NCBI RefSeq assembly: GCF_030269125.1
Contig: NZ_BSSM01000014.1
Location: forward strand, 124,001 to 188,000
Length of the DNA: 64,000 nucleotides
Direction of reading: 5' to 3'
Source: Streptomyces hygroscopicus subsp. hygroscopicus
Lineage (GTDB): Bacteria; Actinomycetota; Actinomycetes; Streptomycetales; Streptomycetaceae
Part shown: one piece after another, positions 25,443 through 33,684 of the stretch
Numbering within the stretch: the stretch's first letter is position 1
How the letters are laid out: each line of letters starts with the position of its first letter
The notes under the pieces: model-generated
What the model was told of the DNA's origin: nothing
Seen by the model: only the letters and a program-made list of their open reading frames with translations
The model's database searches: none
Position numbers and translations under genes: made by a program

Positions 25443-26807
25443 TCACGCCCCGCTCTCGCGCAGCATGTCCTCCCGCTCGACGATCTTCACGCGCTCGCGG
25501 CCCTGCGGCTCGCCCAGGGCGCGCTCGGCGGCGTCGAGGCGGTACCAGCCCTCCCACGTGGTGTAGCGGACACCGCGCTCGGCGAGGAAGGCGTCCACGG
25601 CCTCCGGCGCGGGCGCGGCGGGGGTGTGCAGACGGCCGTTGGCGTGGTCGTCCAGCAGGTTGGCCACCGTCTCGTTGGCGTCGCCCTTGGTGTGACCGAT
25701 GAGGCCGACGGGGCCGCGCCGGATCCAGCCGGTGACGTACGTGGACTGGAGGTGCGCCCCGCCTTCCTCGACGACCCGGCCGCCCTCGTCCGGGACGGTG
25801 CCCGAGCCGAGGTCCCAGGGCAGCTTGGGCAGCTTCTCGGAGAGGTAGCCGACCGCGCGGTAGACGGCGGTGACGTCCCAGTCCTTGAACTCGCCGGTGC
25901 CCTTGACGTTGCCGGTGCCGTCGAGGGCGGTGCGCTCGGTGCGCAGGCCCACGACCCTGCCGTCCTCGCCGAGGATCTCCGCGGGCGACTCGAAGAAGTG
26001 CAGGAACAGTTTGTGCGGACGGTCGCCGACGTCCCGGATCGCCCAGTTCTCCAGGGTCTTGGCGACCATGTCGGCCTGCTTGTTGCCGCGCCGGGTCTCG
26101 ATCGAGCCGGCGTCGTAGTCGATGTCCTCGGGGTCGACGATGACCTCGATGTTGGGGGAGTGGTCCAGCTCGCGCAGCTCCATCGGGCTGAACTTCGCCT
26201 GCGCCGGGCCCCGGCGGCCGAAGACGTGGATCTCCACGGCCTTGTTGGCCTTCAGGCCGTCGTAGACGTTTTGCGGGATCTCGGTCGGCAGCAGCTCGTC
26301 CGCGGTCTTGGCGAGGACGCGGGCCACGTCCAGGGCCACGTTGCCCACGCCGAGGACCGCGACCTTCTCGGCCTCCAGCGGCCAGGTGCGCGGGACGTCC
26401 GGGTGGCCGTCGTACCAGGAGACGAAGTCGGCGGCGCCGTAGGAGCCGTCGAGGTCGATGCCGGGTATGGACAGTGCGCGGTCGGCCATGGCGCCGGTGG
26501 AGAAGACCACCGCGTCGTAGAAGGCGCGCAGGTCGTCCAGGCTGATGTCCGTCGGGTAGTCGACGTTGCCGAACAGTCGGATCTGCGGTTTGTCCAGCAC
26601 CTGGTGGAGCGCGGTGACGATGCCCTTGATGCGCGGGTGGTCGGGCGCGACGCCGTAGCGGATCAGGCCGAACGGGGCGGGCATGCGCTCGAAGAGGTCG
26701 ATGGACACGCCGGGGTCGGCGGCCACCTCGGACTTGAGCAGGGCGTCGGCGGCGTAGATCCCGGCGGGGCCGGCTCCGACGATGGCTACCCGCAGGGGGC
26801 GCGGCAT
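25443..26807 (-). CDS. fprA: FprA-type ferredoxin/flavodoxin-NADP+ reductase
   Basis: 454 residues, matching adrenodoxin-reductase-like FprA. FAD-binding VAIVGAGPAGIYAADALL starts at residue 7; the RYGVAPDHPRIK region follows, then the NADP site VAVLGVGNVALDVARVL and HVFGRRGPAQAKFSPMELREL, and near the end GWIRRGPVGLIGHTKGDANETV. It moves electrons between NADPH and ferredoxins, serving cytochrome P450s or iron metabolism. A 19-base stretch 46-64 bases upstream matches the DmdR/IdeR iron box at 14 of 19 positions, suggesting iron-dependent expression. The start ATG is the first in the conserved frame. Confidence 0.93.
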   Translation of the reverse strand: MPRPLRVAIVGAGPAGIYAADALLKSEVAADPGVSIDLFERMPAPFGLIRYGVAPDHPRIKGIVTALHQVLDKPQIRLFGNVDYPTDISLDDLRAFYDAVVFSTGAMADRALSIPGIDLDGSYGAADFVSWYDGHPDVPRTWPLEAEKVAVLGVGNVALDVARVLAKTADELLPTEIPQNVYDGLKANKAVEIHVFGRRGPAQAKFSPMELRELDHSPNIEVIVDPEDIDYDAGSIETRRGNKQADMVAKTLENWAIRDVGDRPHKLFLHFFESPAEILGEDGRVVGLRTERTALDGTGNVKGTGEFKDWDVTAVYRAVGYLSEKLPKLPWDLGSGTVPDEGGRVVEEGGAHLQSTYVTGWIRRGPVGLIGHTKGDANETVANLLDDHANGRLHTPAAPAPEAVDAFLAERGVRYTTWEGWYRLDAAERALGEPQGRERVKIVEREDMLRESGA

Positions 26808-26852
26808 GATCAGGTTCCCTTCGAGTGGAAAAGTCGACTCGAACCGGAAGCC

Positions 26853-26871
26853 TAAGCTGAGGCAGACCTAA
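26853..26871. promoter_or_regulatory. Candidate iron box upstream of fprA
   Basis: TAAGCTGAGGCAGACCTAA agrees with the iron-box consensus TTAGGTTAGGCTAACCTAA at 14 of 19 positions by direct comparison. It is 46 bases upstream of the fprA start. Confidence 0.5.
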
Positions 26872-26897
26872 GTAGGTACGCGGGTCCCGCCTATGAC

Positions 26898-26941
26898 CTC
26901 ATAAGGGCATCTTATGACATCCCCAGGGGTGCCTTATGGAG
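26898..26941. promoter_or_regulatory. Nested inverted repeats in the fprA upstream spacer
   Basis: CATAAG-GGCAT-CTTATG (26900-26916) is a perfect 6-5-6 dyad, and the outer arms CTCATAAGGGCA (26898-26909) and TGCCTTATGGAG (26930-26941) also pair with one bulged base. An operator or RNA hairpin is possible; the regulated gene is unclear as no confident plus-strand gene follows. Confidence 0.45.
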
Positions 26942-26959
26942 GCGGCTCGCCCTGCCTGA

Positions 26960-27637
26960 TCACCCTAGGGCCCGCCTGGCCGACTCCCGGGCCGGGGGCG
27001 CGGCCTCGTGCTCCCGGTGTCCATCCCGCCGAGGCGTACGACGACCGGACCGTCGGACGTGCCCACCGCGAAGGCGCTCTCCTTCTTGGTCGCTTGGCCG
27101 CTTGGTCGCTTGGTCGCGATCGGCGGTTCGCCGGTGGAGCTGGTGCTCCACCTCGACGCCGCGGACGCCGCCGCCCGTCGTGCACGCCCGGTACCGCTCC
27201 TCACCGACATCGCCCTCCGCGGCGACGAACCCCCGCGGCGCGCCGCGCGGGTCGGCGTCACCCGCCACGCCGGTCCACACCCGCGGGAAGCCGAGGCGGC
27301 CGGCCTGGAGTCGATCTCGCGGGCGCCCGTCACCGGGCCCTGCCGCAGCGGCGCGGGCGCCGAGGCCGTCGTCGGAGCCCACCGCGCCCTGTGCCGCGTC
27401 GACCGACCGGACCCTCCGGCCCTTCGCGAGCCCGAACCGGACGGGTGGCGCGCAGGGTGAACCGGCGGTGCCGATCGTGTGTCCGCCCAGCACCGCCGGA
27501 GTCCTCGTCCCAGGCCCCGTGCTCCTTGTCGGCGGTCCGCCCGCGGTGTCCTCCCCCGCGCGACCGCCCGGTACCTCCGCGAGCGTCGGCACCAGGACCG
27601 CCGCACCGGCCCCCGGACCGCCCGCCCTGACCCGCAT
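26960..27637 (-). pseudogene. Probable decayed reading frame with an intact start signal
   Basis: An ATG at 27637 is preceded by GGAGG at ideal distance and opens a 225-codon frame starting MRVRAGGPGAGAAVLVPTLA, which looks like an export signal. After that the composition becomes Arg-rich and third-position G+C is lower than in neighbours, typical of decay; a motif AVLGGHTIGTAG (about 27460-27493) is the only ordered patch. No family is claimed. The remaining spacer from 26942 to 27700 shows no better candidate. Confidence 0.3.
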
Positions 27638-27700
27638 GGCCGTCTCCCTCCGGTTCGGCGCGGTCACCGTACCCGAGAGTGACCCCAACTCCCGCCCGGA

Positions 27701-28036
27701 TCAGCCGGGTTGGGTCAGGGCCTCCTTCTGCAACTGCACCGCCGCGAGCAGGCTCAGCCTCGGCTCCGCCCGGCGGAGCGCCTTCGTCGCCGCGACGGAG
27801 GACGGATCCCCGGTGAACCCGACGGCGGCCAGCCGGGAACGAGTCCAGTCGGCGCGCAACGTGGCCTCCGTGGCCTGCGCGGTCGACTCGACCAGTGCGG
27901 CGGCGCGTTCCAGACCCGGGCGCTCCTCGGGCGAGGCCGCCTCCAGTGCCTGGCGCAGCGCCTCGGCCACCACATCCGCGTCCCGGATGACCGGCACGAA
28001 ATTGTGCTTCCTGTGCAGACCCGTGATTCCAGCCAT
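27701..28036 (-). CDS. Hypothetical helical protein, 111 aa
   Basis: Starts MAGITGLHRKHNFVPVIRDADVV (in part) and is otherwise nearly all helical: ALRQALEAASPEERPGLERAA, ALVESTAQATEATLRADW, and a C-terminal SLLAAVQLQKEALTQ. No signal or membrane segment. AGGA lies eight bases before the ATG at 28036; an in-frame ATG at 28045 is an alternative. It follows the methyltransferase gene by 59 bases on the same strand. No family is recognised. Confidence 0.65.
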   Translation of the reverse strand: MAGITGLHRKHNFVPVIRDADVVAEALRQALEAASPEERPGLERAAALVESTAQATEATLRADWTRSRLAAVGFTGDPSSVAATKALRRAEPRLSLLAAVQLQKEALTQPG

Positions 28037-28095
28037 GTCGATCATCCTGACCGTCGGCGGACCCGCGGGCCAAGCGGCTTGAGGAAGACCAGAGG

Positions 28096-28737
28096 CTAGC
28101 GCGCATCCCGCCGGCAGTGCAGGAACAGATGCGGCTCCGGTACGGCGTCGGGGTGGGCCGGCGCGAACTCGGACCGCTCCTCGGCCAGTACGGTCAGCCC
28201 GGCCCGCCCGGCCAGCTCCCCGAACGCGTCCGCGTCGAAGCTCGTCACCCGCACCGGCTGCCCCATGAACAGCCCCTCGCCGCCCTCGATGTCGAGGGGC
28301 ACGGTCCCCAGTACCACGAACCCGCCGGGCCGTACCGCCCGCGCCAGCCGCCCCACCACGGCCTCCTGCTCGGCCCGGTCCATCTGGAGCAGCGAGAAGT
28401 AGGCACAGGCGGCGTCGAACGCCCCTTCTTCCAGTGCGAGTTCGCGGATGTCGGCCCGGCGGAACTCGGCACCGGGCACCTGCCGCGCGGCCAACTCGAC
28501 CATGACCGGGGACACGTCGACGCCGAGCACCCGGTGACCGGCGTCCGCGAGGGCCTCGGCCGTCGGCCGTCCGGTCCCGCTCCCCACGTCCAGCACCCGG
28601 CTGCCCGGCGCCAGCCGCTCCAGCAGCCACCGCAGGGACGCCCGGTGCGCCTCGTCGGAGGCGAACGCCTTCTCGTAGTCGAGACCCAGCGCGTCGAACA
28701 CCACGGCCGCCGGTACCCGGCGCTCGTCCTCGGCCAC
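28096..28737 (-). CDS. Class I SAM-dependent methyltransferase
   Basis: 213 residues. The SAM-binding motif I is VLDVGSGTGRPTAEAL; motif II-like RVLGVDVSPVMVELA and FRRADIRELAL follow, and then FDAACAYFSLLQMDR and VRPGGFVVLGTVP. This is a typical small-molecule methyltransferase of the Methyltransf_25/11 type; the substrate is unknown. The GTG start at 28737 is seven bases after GGAGG; an overlapping GTG at 28740 is equally in frame. It is divergent from the flavodoxin-like gene, sharing a ~120-base spacer. Confidence 0.85.
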   Translation of the reverse strand: MAEDERRVPAAVVFDALGLDYEKAFASDEAHRASLRWLLERLAPGSRVLDVGSGTGRPTAEALADAGHRVLGVDVSPVMVELAARQVPGAEFRRADIRELALEEGAFDAACAYFSLLQMDRAEQEAVVGRLARAVRPGGFVVLGTVPLDIEGGEGLFMGQPVRVTSFDADAFGELAGRAGLTVLAEERSEFAPAHPDAVPEPHLFLHCRRDAR

Positions 28738-28860
28738 CACGGCTCCTCCCGTCGTACGGCATCGACCGCGGGCATCCTCGCACCCGTCAGGCGCGCCCAC
28801 AACGGCGTCGGACGGCAGGCCCGTTTGCGCGGCGCGCGCCGGACCCGGCAGGGTGCGGTC

Positions 28861-29313
28861 GTGCCCACTCTGCTGATCGTCCACCACACCCCGTCGCCCA
28901 ACTGCCAGGCCCTGTTCGAGGCCGTCGTCTCCGGCGCCACGGCGCCCGGGATCGAGGGCGTCCGCGTCGTCCGCCGCGCGGCCCTCGCGGCCACCGCCAC
29001 CGACGTCCTCGAAGCCGACGGCTATCTCCTCGGCACCCCCGCGAACCTCGGCTACATCTCCGGGGCCCTCAAACACTTCTTCGACCAGATCTACTACCCC
29101 TGCCTGGACGAGACCCGCGGCCGCCCCTTCGGCTACTACGTCCACGGGGGCAACGACGTCACCGGCGCGGTGCGCGCCCTCGACTCCATCACCACCGGCC
29201 TCGGCTGGCGCCGCGCGGCCGAACCGGTCACCGTCACGGGTGAACCCGGCCGGGCCGACACGGAGGCATGCTGGGAACTCGGCGCCACCCTCGCGGCCGG
29301 CCTCGCGCCCTGA
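28861..29313 (+). CDS. Flavodoxin-like / NADPH-dependent FMN reductase family protein
   Basis: 150 residues. An FMN-phosphate-loop region is seen at the N-terminus (LLIVHHTPSPNCQALFEAV), followed by DGYLLGTPANLGYISGALKHFFDQIYYP, the characteristic flavodoxin/WrbA-type loop, and GYYVHGGNDVTGAVRALDSI. It probably binds FMN and takes part in electron transfer or quinone reduction. The start is a GTG; the upstream sequence GGCAGGGTGC supplies a weak site. No cotranscribed partner on this strand before the ABC operon. Confidence 0.8.
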   Translation: MPTLLIVHHTPSPNCQALFEAVVSGATAPGIEGVRVVRRAALAATATDVLEADGYLLGTPANLGYISGALKHFFDQIYYPCLDETRGRPFGYYVHGGNDVTGAVRALDSITTGLGWRRAAEPVTVTGEPGRADTEACWELGATLAAGLAP

Positions 29314-29484
29314 CCGGAACGGTCGTAGTACCCCGGTACCACCCCCTCTGCCCCGTTCAGCCCCCAGTACCACGGGTTCGCGGGGTTTCGGCGCCTAGCG
29401 TGGCGGATGAGACGTCAGACGTGACGGACGCAGCGGCCCGCGAAAGCCCGACGGACGCCGCGGTCCGCGAAAGAGGGAGCCCGA

Positions 29485-30426
29485 ATGATCGAGGCACAAC
29501 GACTGACCAAGAGGTACGGCGAGAAGACGGCGGTCGACGGACTGGACTTCGTCGTGAGACCCGGCACCGTCACCGGCTTCCTCGGCCCGAACGGCGCCGG
29601 GAAGTCCACGACCATGCGCATGATCGTCGGCCTCGACACCCCGACGAGCGGCTCCGTCACCGTCAACGGGAGCCGCTACGCCGGGCATCGCGCCCCGCTC
29701 CAGGAGGTCGGCGCCCTGCTGGAGGCGAGGTCCGTCCACCCCGGCCGCTCGGCCTACCAGCACCTGCGGGCGCTCGCGCTGACCCACGGCATCCCGCGCC
29801 GCCGCGTCGACGAGGTCATCGCTCTGACCGGGCTCGGCAGCGTCGCCGGTAAGCGGGCCGGCTCCTTCTCGCTCGGCATGGGCCAGCGGCTCGGCATCGC
29901 CGCGGCCCTGCTCGGCGACCCGCGCACGGTGATGCTGGACGAGCCCGTCAACGGCCTCGACCCCGAGGGCGTCCTCTGGATCCGCAACCTGCTCACCTCA
30001 CTCGCCGCCGAGGGCCGGACCGTCTTCGTGTCCTCCCACCTGATGAGCGAGGTCGCCCAGGTCGCGGACCATCTGATCGTCGTGGGCCGGGGCCGGCTGC
30101 TCGCCGACACGACCGTGCGGGATCTGGTGCGCGAGGCGGGCGGTGACACCGTCAGGGTCGCCACCGGGGACCCCGGACGCCTGCGCGAGGTGCTCGCCGG
30201 ACCGGGCGTGGAGATCACCGGGCGGCCCGGCTCCGAGGAACTCCAGGTGAGCGGGGTGACGGCCCGGGAGGTCGGGCTGAAGGCGGCCGAGCACGGCATC
30301 CCGCTGTTCGAGCTGAGCGCCAGGGCGGTCTCGCTGGAGTCGGCCTTCATGGAGCTGACCAGGGACGCCGTCGAGTACCACGGCACCACCACCACCGCCG
30401 CCGACCGCACCGGGAGCGCCGCATGA
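29485..30426 (+). CDS. ABC transporter ATP-binding protein
   Basis: 313 residues. Walker A GPNGAGKST at about residues 35-43, Q-loop near LQEVGALLEA, signature FSLGMGQRL, Walker B TVMLDEPVNGLDPEG, and H-loop SSHLMSEV. The C-terminal ~90 residues are the extra domain seen in drug/antibiotic-type exporters (BcrA/YxlF-like). It energises export of an unknown substrate through the permease encoded next, with which it overlaps by ATGA. It heads a four-gene unit ending in a two-component system. Confidence 0.95.
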   Translation: MIEAQRLTKRYGEKTAVDGLDFVVRPGTVTGFLGPNGAGKSTTMRMIVGLDTPTSGSVTVNGSRYAGHRAPLQEVGALLEARSVHPGRSAYQHLRALALTHGIPRRRVDEVIALTGLGSVAGKRAGSFSLGMGQRLGIAAALLGDPRTVMLDEPVNGLDPEGVLWIRNLLTSLAAEGRTVFVSSHLMSEVAQVADHLIVVGRGRLLADTTVRDLVREAGGDTVRVATGDPGRLREVLAGPGVEITGRPGSEELQVSGVTAREVGLKAAEHGIPLFELSARAVSLESAFMELTRDAVEYHGTTTTAADRTGSAA

Positions 30427-31271
30427 GCACCCTCACCCAGACCACCTCGGCCACCGGGGACACCGGCGCCGCGCCCGGCCGCCCCGCCTACCGGGTGACC
30501 GGCCGCCGCGTCCTGGCCTCCGAATGGGCCAAACTCTGGTCCCTGCGCTCCACCTGGATCACCCTCGGCCTGGGACTGCTGTTCCTCGTCGTGTTCGGCG
30601 TCATCGCCGCCTACCGGTACCAGTCCATGATCGGCTCACCCCGCATGGACAAGGACTTCGCCCGCTCCACGGCCCTCAGCCTCTCCCTCTTCGGCGCCAA
30701 CTTCGCCCAACTCGCCCTCGGCGTCCTCGGCGTGCTGGTCACGGCGGGGGAGTACTCCACCGGCATGATCCGCTCCACCATGGCCGCGGTGCCGCGCCGG
30801 CTGCCCGTCCTATGGTCCAAGGCGGCGGTCTACGGGCTGGTCGCGCTGGTCGTCGGCACGGCCGGCGCCTTCGTCGCCTTCCTCGTCGGCGGGCGGATCG
30901 TCTCCGACACCTCCGCCGCCCTGACCCTCGGCCACGCGGGCGTGGTCCGCGGCCTGTTCGGCGCCGGGCTCTACCTCGGCCTCGTCGGCGTCATCGGCAC
31001 GGCCCTGGGCGCCCTGCTGCGCTCGGTGGCGGGCGGCATCTCGGTCCTGGTCGCCGTCTTCATGCTCGTCCCCGGCCTCGCCTCCCTGCTGCCCAGCTCC
31101 TGGCATGACGCCATCACCCCCTACCTGCCGAGCAGCGCGGGCCAGGCCATGTACGCCCTCACGCACGACGCCACCACGCTGTCCCCCGGCGCCGGACTGC
31201 TGGTCTTCCTCGGCTGGACCGCGCTGGTCCTGGCGGGGGCGGCGTACCGGTTGCGGCGGGGGGACGTCTGA
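30423..31271 (+). CDS. ABC transporter permease (ABC-2 type)
   Basis: 282 residues with six hydrophobic segments (for example WITLGLGLLFLVVFGVIAAY, FAQLALGVLGVLVTAGEY, AVYGLVALVVGTAGAFVAFLVGG) and the GEYSTGMIRSTMAAVPRR loop characteristic of ABC-2 permeases paired with BcrA-like ATPases. The start overlaps the ATPase stop. Its stop lies 13 bases before the kinase start, making this a typical antibiotic-resistance-like or lipid-exporting module with its own sensor system. Confidence 0.92.
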   Translation: MSTLTQTTSATGDTGAAPGRPAYRVTGRRVLASEWAKLWSLRSTWITLGLGLLFLVVFGVIAAYRYQSMIGSPRMDKDFARSTALSLSLFGANFAQLALGVLGVLVTAGEYSTGMIRSTMAAVPRRLPVLWSKAAVYGLVALVVGTAGAFVAFLVGGRIVSDTSAALTLGHAGVVRGLFGAGLYLGLVGVIGTALGALLRSVAGGISVLVAVFMLVPGLASLLPSSWHDAITPYLPSSAGQAMYALTHDATTLSPGAGLLVFLGWTALVLAGAAYRLRRGDV

Positions 31272-31284
31272 CGGGGACCCCGCC

Positions 31285-32607
31285 GTGACCGCTCTGTCTC
31301 CCACCGCGCCCGTACCCGGGCCCGCGGTCCACGCGGAGGACCTCGGTGCCATGGGGCCGCTGGTCGCCCGGCTCGGCCGGGCCGGCCGGCGGCTGCGGCA
31401 CGCCGACCGCGCCCGGCCTTGGGCGCTGGACACCGCGGTGGTGGCCGTCGTCTTCCTGCTGTTCTGTCTGCCGGACCTGTTGCACGGCGGCGTCGTGGAC
31501 GCCGAGGGACCGCGCCGGTTCCGGCTCGCGTTCACCAGGCTGCCGCTCGCGGCCATGCTCGCCGTGCAGGCGGGCCTGGTGCTGCCGCTGCTGTGGCGCA
31601 GGCGCCGGCCCGCTACGGCCTTCGGCGCCGTCGCCGCCGTGTTCGCCCTCCAATGGGCCCTGGGCGCCGCCCTGCACGCGGACATCGCCCTCTTCATCGC
31701 CCTGTACAGCCTCGCCCTGCACGGCCGACCGCGCCAACTGCCCCGGGCCTGCGCGGTCATGGCGGCCGTGCTGGCCCTCGTCGCGGTGCGGGTGTCGGCC
31801 GTCGTCTCGGTGGCGGACGCGCTGTTCTTCCTGCTGAGCACGACCATCGCGGCCCTCGCGCTGGGCCTGGTGATCCGCATCCGCCGCGCCCAGCTCGCCG
31901 CGCTGCGGGACCGGGCGGCACGGCTGGAGACGGAGCGCGACCAGCGCAGCAGGCTGGCCGCCGCCTCCGAACGCGCCCGCGTGGCACGGGAGATGCACGA
32001 CATCGTCGGCCACCATCTGTCCGTCGTCATCACCCTCGCCGACGCGGGCGCCTGCGCCACGGTCGCCGCCGCGGACGCCGGGCGCGGCGCGGAGGCGCTG
32101 AGGCTCATCGGCGACACCGGTCGCCAGGCACTCGGTGAACTGCGGCGCGTGCTGGGCGTGCTGCGCGACACGGACGCCCCGTCCGCCGGCCCGGAACTCA
32201 GCCCGCAGCCGGGCATCGCGGACCTCGACGCCCTGTGCCGAGGCGTGCGCGCCGCCGGGCTCGACGTCGTCTACCGGAGCGCCGGCCGCGTCGAATCCCT
32301 GGACGAGGCGGTGCAGTTGACGGTCTACCGGATCGTGCAGGAGGCCATGACGAACACCCTGAAGCACGCGGGCGCCGGTGCCCGCGTGGACCTCGCGATC
32401 GACGTCGAGGACACCCGGGTCGGCATCCGGGTCCGCGACACCGGCGACACCGCAGGGGAAGACCGGCGGCCGGACGGCCACGGCCTGTCGGGCATGCGTG
32501 AGCGCGTGGCGCTGTACGGCGGGCACGTCAGCGCGGGTCCCGCCCCCGGCGGCGGCTGGACCGTGGCGGCCACCCTCCACCTCACCCCGCGGGAGGGCGC
32601 ACCATGA
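31285..32607 (+). CDS. Sensor histidine kinase (NarL-type HisKA_3)
   Basis: 440 residues. The N-terminal half holds five or six membrane spans (about 48-200) without a large external domain, the intramembrane-sensing layout. HisKA_3 contains EMHDIVGHHLS with the phospho-acceptor His238; the ATPase part shows NTLKHAGAGARV, VRDTG and HGLSGMRERV. The start is a GTG 13 bases after the permease stop. It overlaps the response regulator by ATGA. Because of its position it probably controls the ABC transporter genes just upstream. Confidence 0.9.
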   Translation: MTALSPTAPVPGPAVHAEDLGAMGPLVARLGRAGRRLRHADRARPWALDTAVVAVVFLLFCLPDLLHGGVVDAEGPRRFRLAFTRLPLAAMLAVQAGLVLPLLWRRRRPATAFGAVAAVFALQWALGAALHADIALFIALYSLALHGRPRQLPRACAVMAAVLALVAVRVSAVVSVADALFFLLSTTIAALALGLVIRIRRAQLAALRDRAARLETERDQRSRLAAASERARVAREMHDIVGHHLSVVITLADAGACATVAAADAGRGAEALRLIGDTGRQALGELRRVLGVLRDTDAPSAGPELSPQPGIADLDALCRGVRAAGLDVVYRSAGRVESLDEAVQLTVYRIVQEAMTNTLKHAGAGARVDLAIDVEDTRVGIRVRDTGDTAGEDRRPDGHGLSGMRERVALYGGHVSAGPAPGGGWTVAATLHLTPREGAP

Positions 32608-33260
32608 CCACCGTGCTCATCGTGGACGACCAGCCGCTGCAACGGTACGGCTTCCGGATGCTGCTGGACTCCGTGCCCGAGACGGAGGTGGTCGGCGAGG
32701 CCGCGCAGGGCGCCGAGGCCGTGCGCAGGGCCGCCGAACTGCGCCCGGACGTCGTCCTGATGGACATTCGTATGCCCGGCATGGACGGCATCGAGGCGAC
32801 CCGCCGCATCGTCGCCGCCGGAGGCCGCTCGCGCGTCCTCGTGCTGACCACCTTCGACCTGGACGAGTACGTGCACGCGGCCCTGCGTGCCGGTGCCAGC
32901 GGCTTTCTGCTGAAGGACGCCCGCCCCGACGAGCTGCTGGCCGGCATCCGTGCCGTCGCCGGCGGCGACGCGGTGATCGCCCCCGCGCTCACCCGCCGTC
33001 TCCTGGACGAGTACGCCCGCTACGGCTCCGCCCGCGCCGACGACCCCCGCGTAGAGGGGCTGACGGAGCGGGAGCGCGAGATCCTGGTCGCCATCGGCCG
33101 GGGCTGGACCAACGGGGAGATCGCCGACCGCCTCGTCCTGTCCGAGTCCACGGTCAAGACCCACGTCGGCCGGGTGCTGGCCAAGACCGGCGCCCGCGAC
33201 CGCGTCCAGGCGGTGATCTTCGCGTACGACCTCGGCCTGGCCCGGCCCCAGCCGCGCTGA
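32604..33260 (+). CDS. NarL/FixJ family response regulator
   Basis: 218 residues. Receiver domain with acidic pair at residues 8-9, phospho-acceptor Asp54 in VVLMDIRMPGMDG, conserved Thr in VLTTFD and Lys in LLKDA. The C-terminal LuxR-type HTH is LTEREREILVAIGRGWTNGEIADRLVLSESTVKTHV. Its partner is the kinase that overlaps it. No obvious binding site was identified upstream of the ABC gene. A tandem repeat array begins about 50 bases after its stop. Confidence 0.95.
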   Translation: MTTVLIVDDQPLQRYGFRMLLDSVPETEVVGEAAQGAEAVRRAAELRPDVVLMDIRMPGMDGIEATRRIVAAGGRSRVLVLTTFDLDEYVHAALRAGASGFLLKDARPDELLAGIRAVAGGDAVIAPALTRRLLDEYARYGSARADDPRVEGLTEREREILVAIGRGWTNGEIADRLVLSESTVKTHVGRVLAKTGARDRVQAVIFAYDLGLARPQPR

Positions 33261-33309
33261 GGCCGGGCCCCGGGCGGGACCGTCGTACCTCTCGGGGGCC
33301 CGGGGAGTG

Positions 33310-33447
33310 CTCCCGGGCGTGTGGCGGTCCCGCTCCCGGGCGTGCGGCGGTCGTGCTCCCGGGCGTGCGACGGCCCCGCCCCCCGTCGTGCAGCGGTCGT
33401 GCTCCCGGGCGTGCGGCGGCGGTACACCGGGGCGTCCGACGGCCGTG
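33310..33447. repeat. 23-bp tandem repeat array (six units)
   Basis: Units close to CTCCCGGGCGTGCGGCGGTCGTG begin at 33310, 33333, 33356, 33379, 33402 and 33425, i.e. exactly every 23 bases; units 1-3 and 5 are nearly identical, units 4 and 6 diverged, and a decayed seventh may start at 33448. Each unit holds the palindrome CCCGGG. The array lies in the 424-base spacer after the response regulator gene and is not coding (23 is not divisible by three). The rest of the spacer holds no supported gene. Confidence 0.85.
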
Positions 33448-33684
33448 TCCCAGGCATCCTTAGCCCGGACGAGTGATCCGTACCCGCCGGAAAAGCCGGG
33501 GGCGTCTCATGAGCCTCCCGCCCGGCGGGCGTTCCCCGAACGGTTCGTGCCCGGCGCCCCGACCGGCCCGCCCGGGGCCCGGACGGAGGTGCGGGGCCGG
33601 TGGCACTGGCCCACGATGGACGCGGGTCGCCTCCCACGGACGCGGTCCCAGCCGTGGTACGTCGTCGAGCCGAGGGAGCGTCGG

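Noticed and set aside
27008..27460. Possible plus-strand gene (150 codons) after the fprA upstream region
   Set aside because: No ribosome site and no ordered motif; opposed by a minus-strand frame with a better start signal, and codon third positions are atypical.
26960..27637. Assignment of the frame with GGHTIG as a heme peroxidase or secreted protease
   Set aside because: A single hexapeptide in a decayed frame is insufficient; no other family motifs follow.
33310..33447. CRISPR array
   Set aside because: The 23-bp units are directly contiguous without spacers and no cas genes are near.
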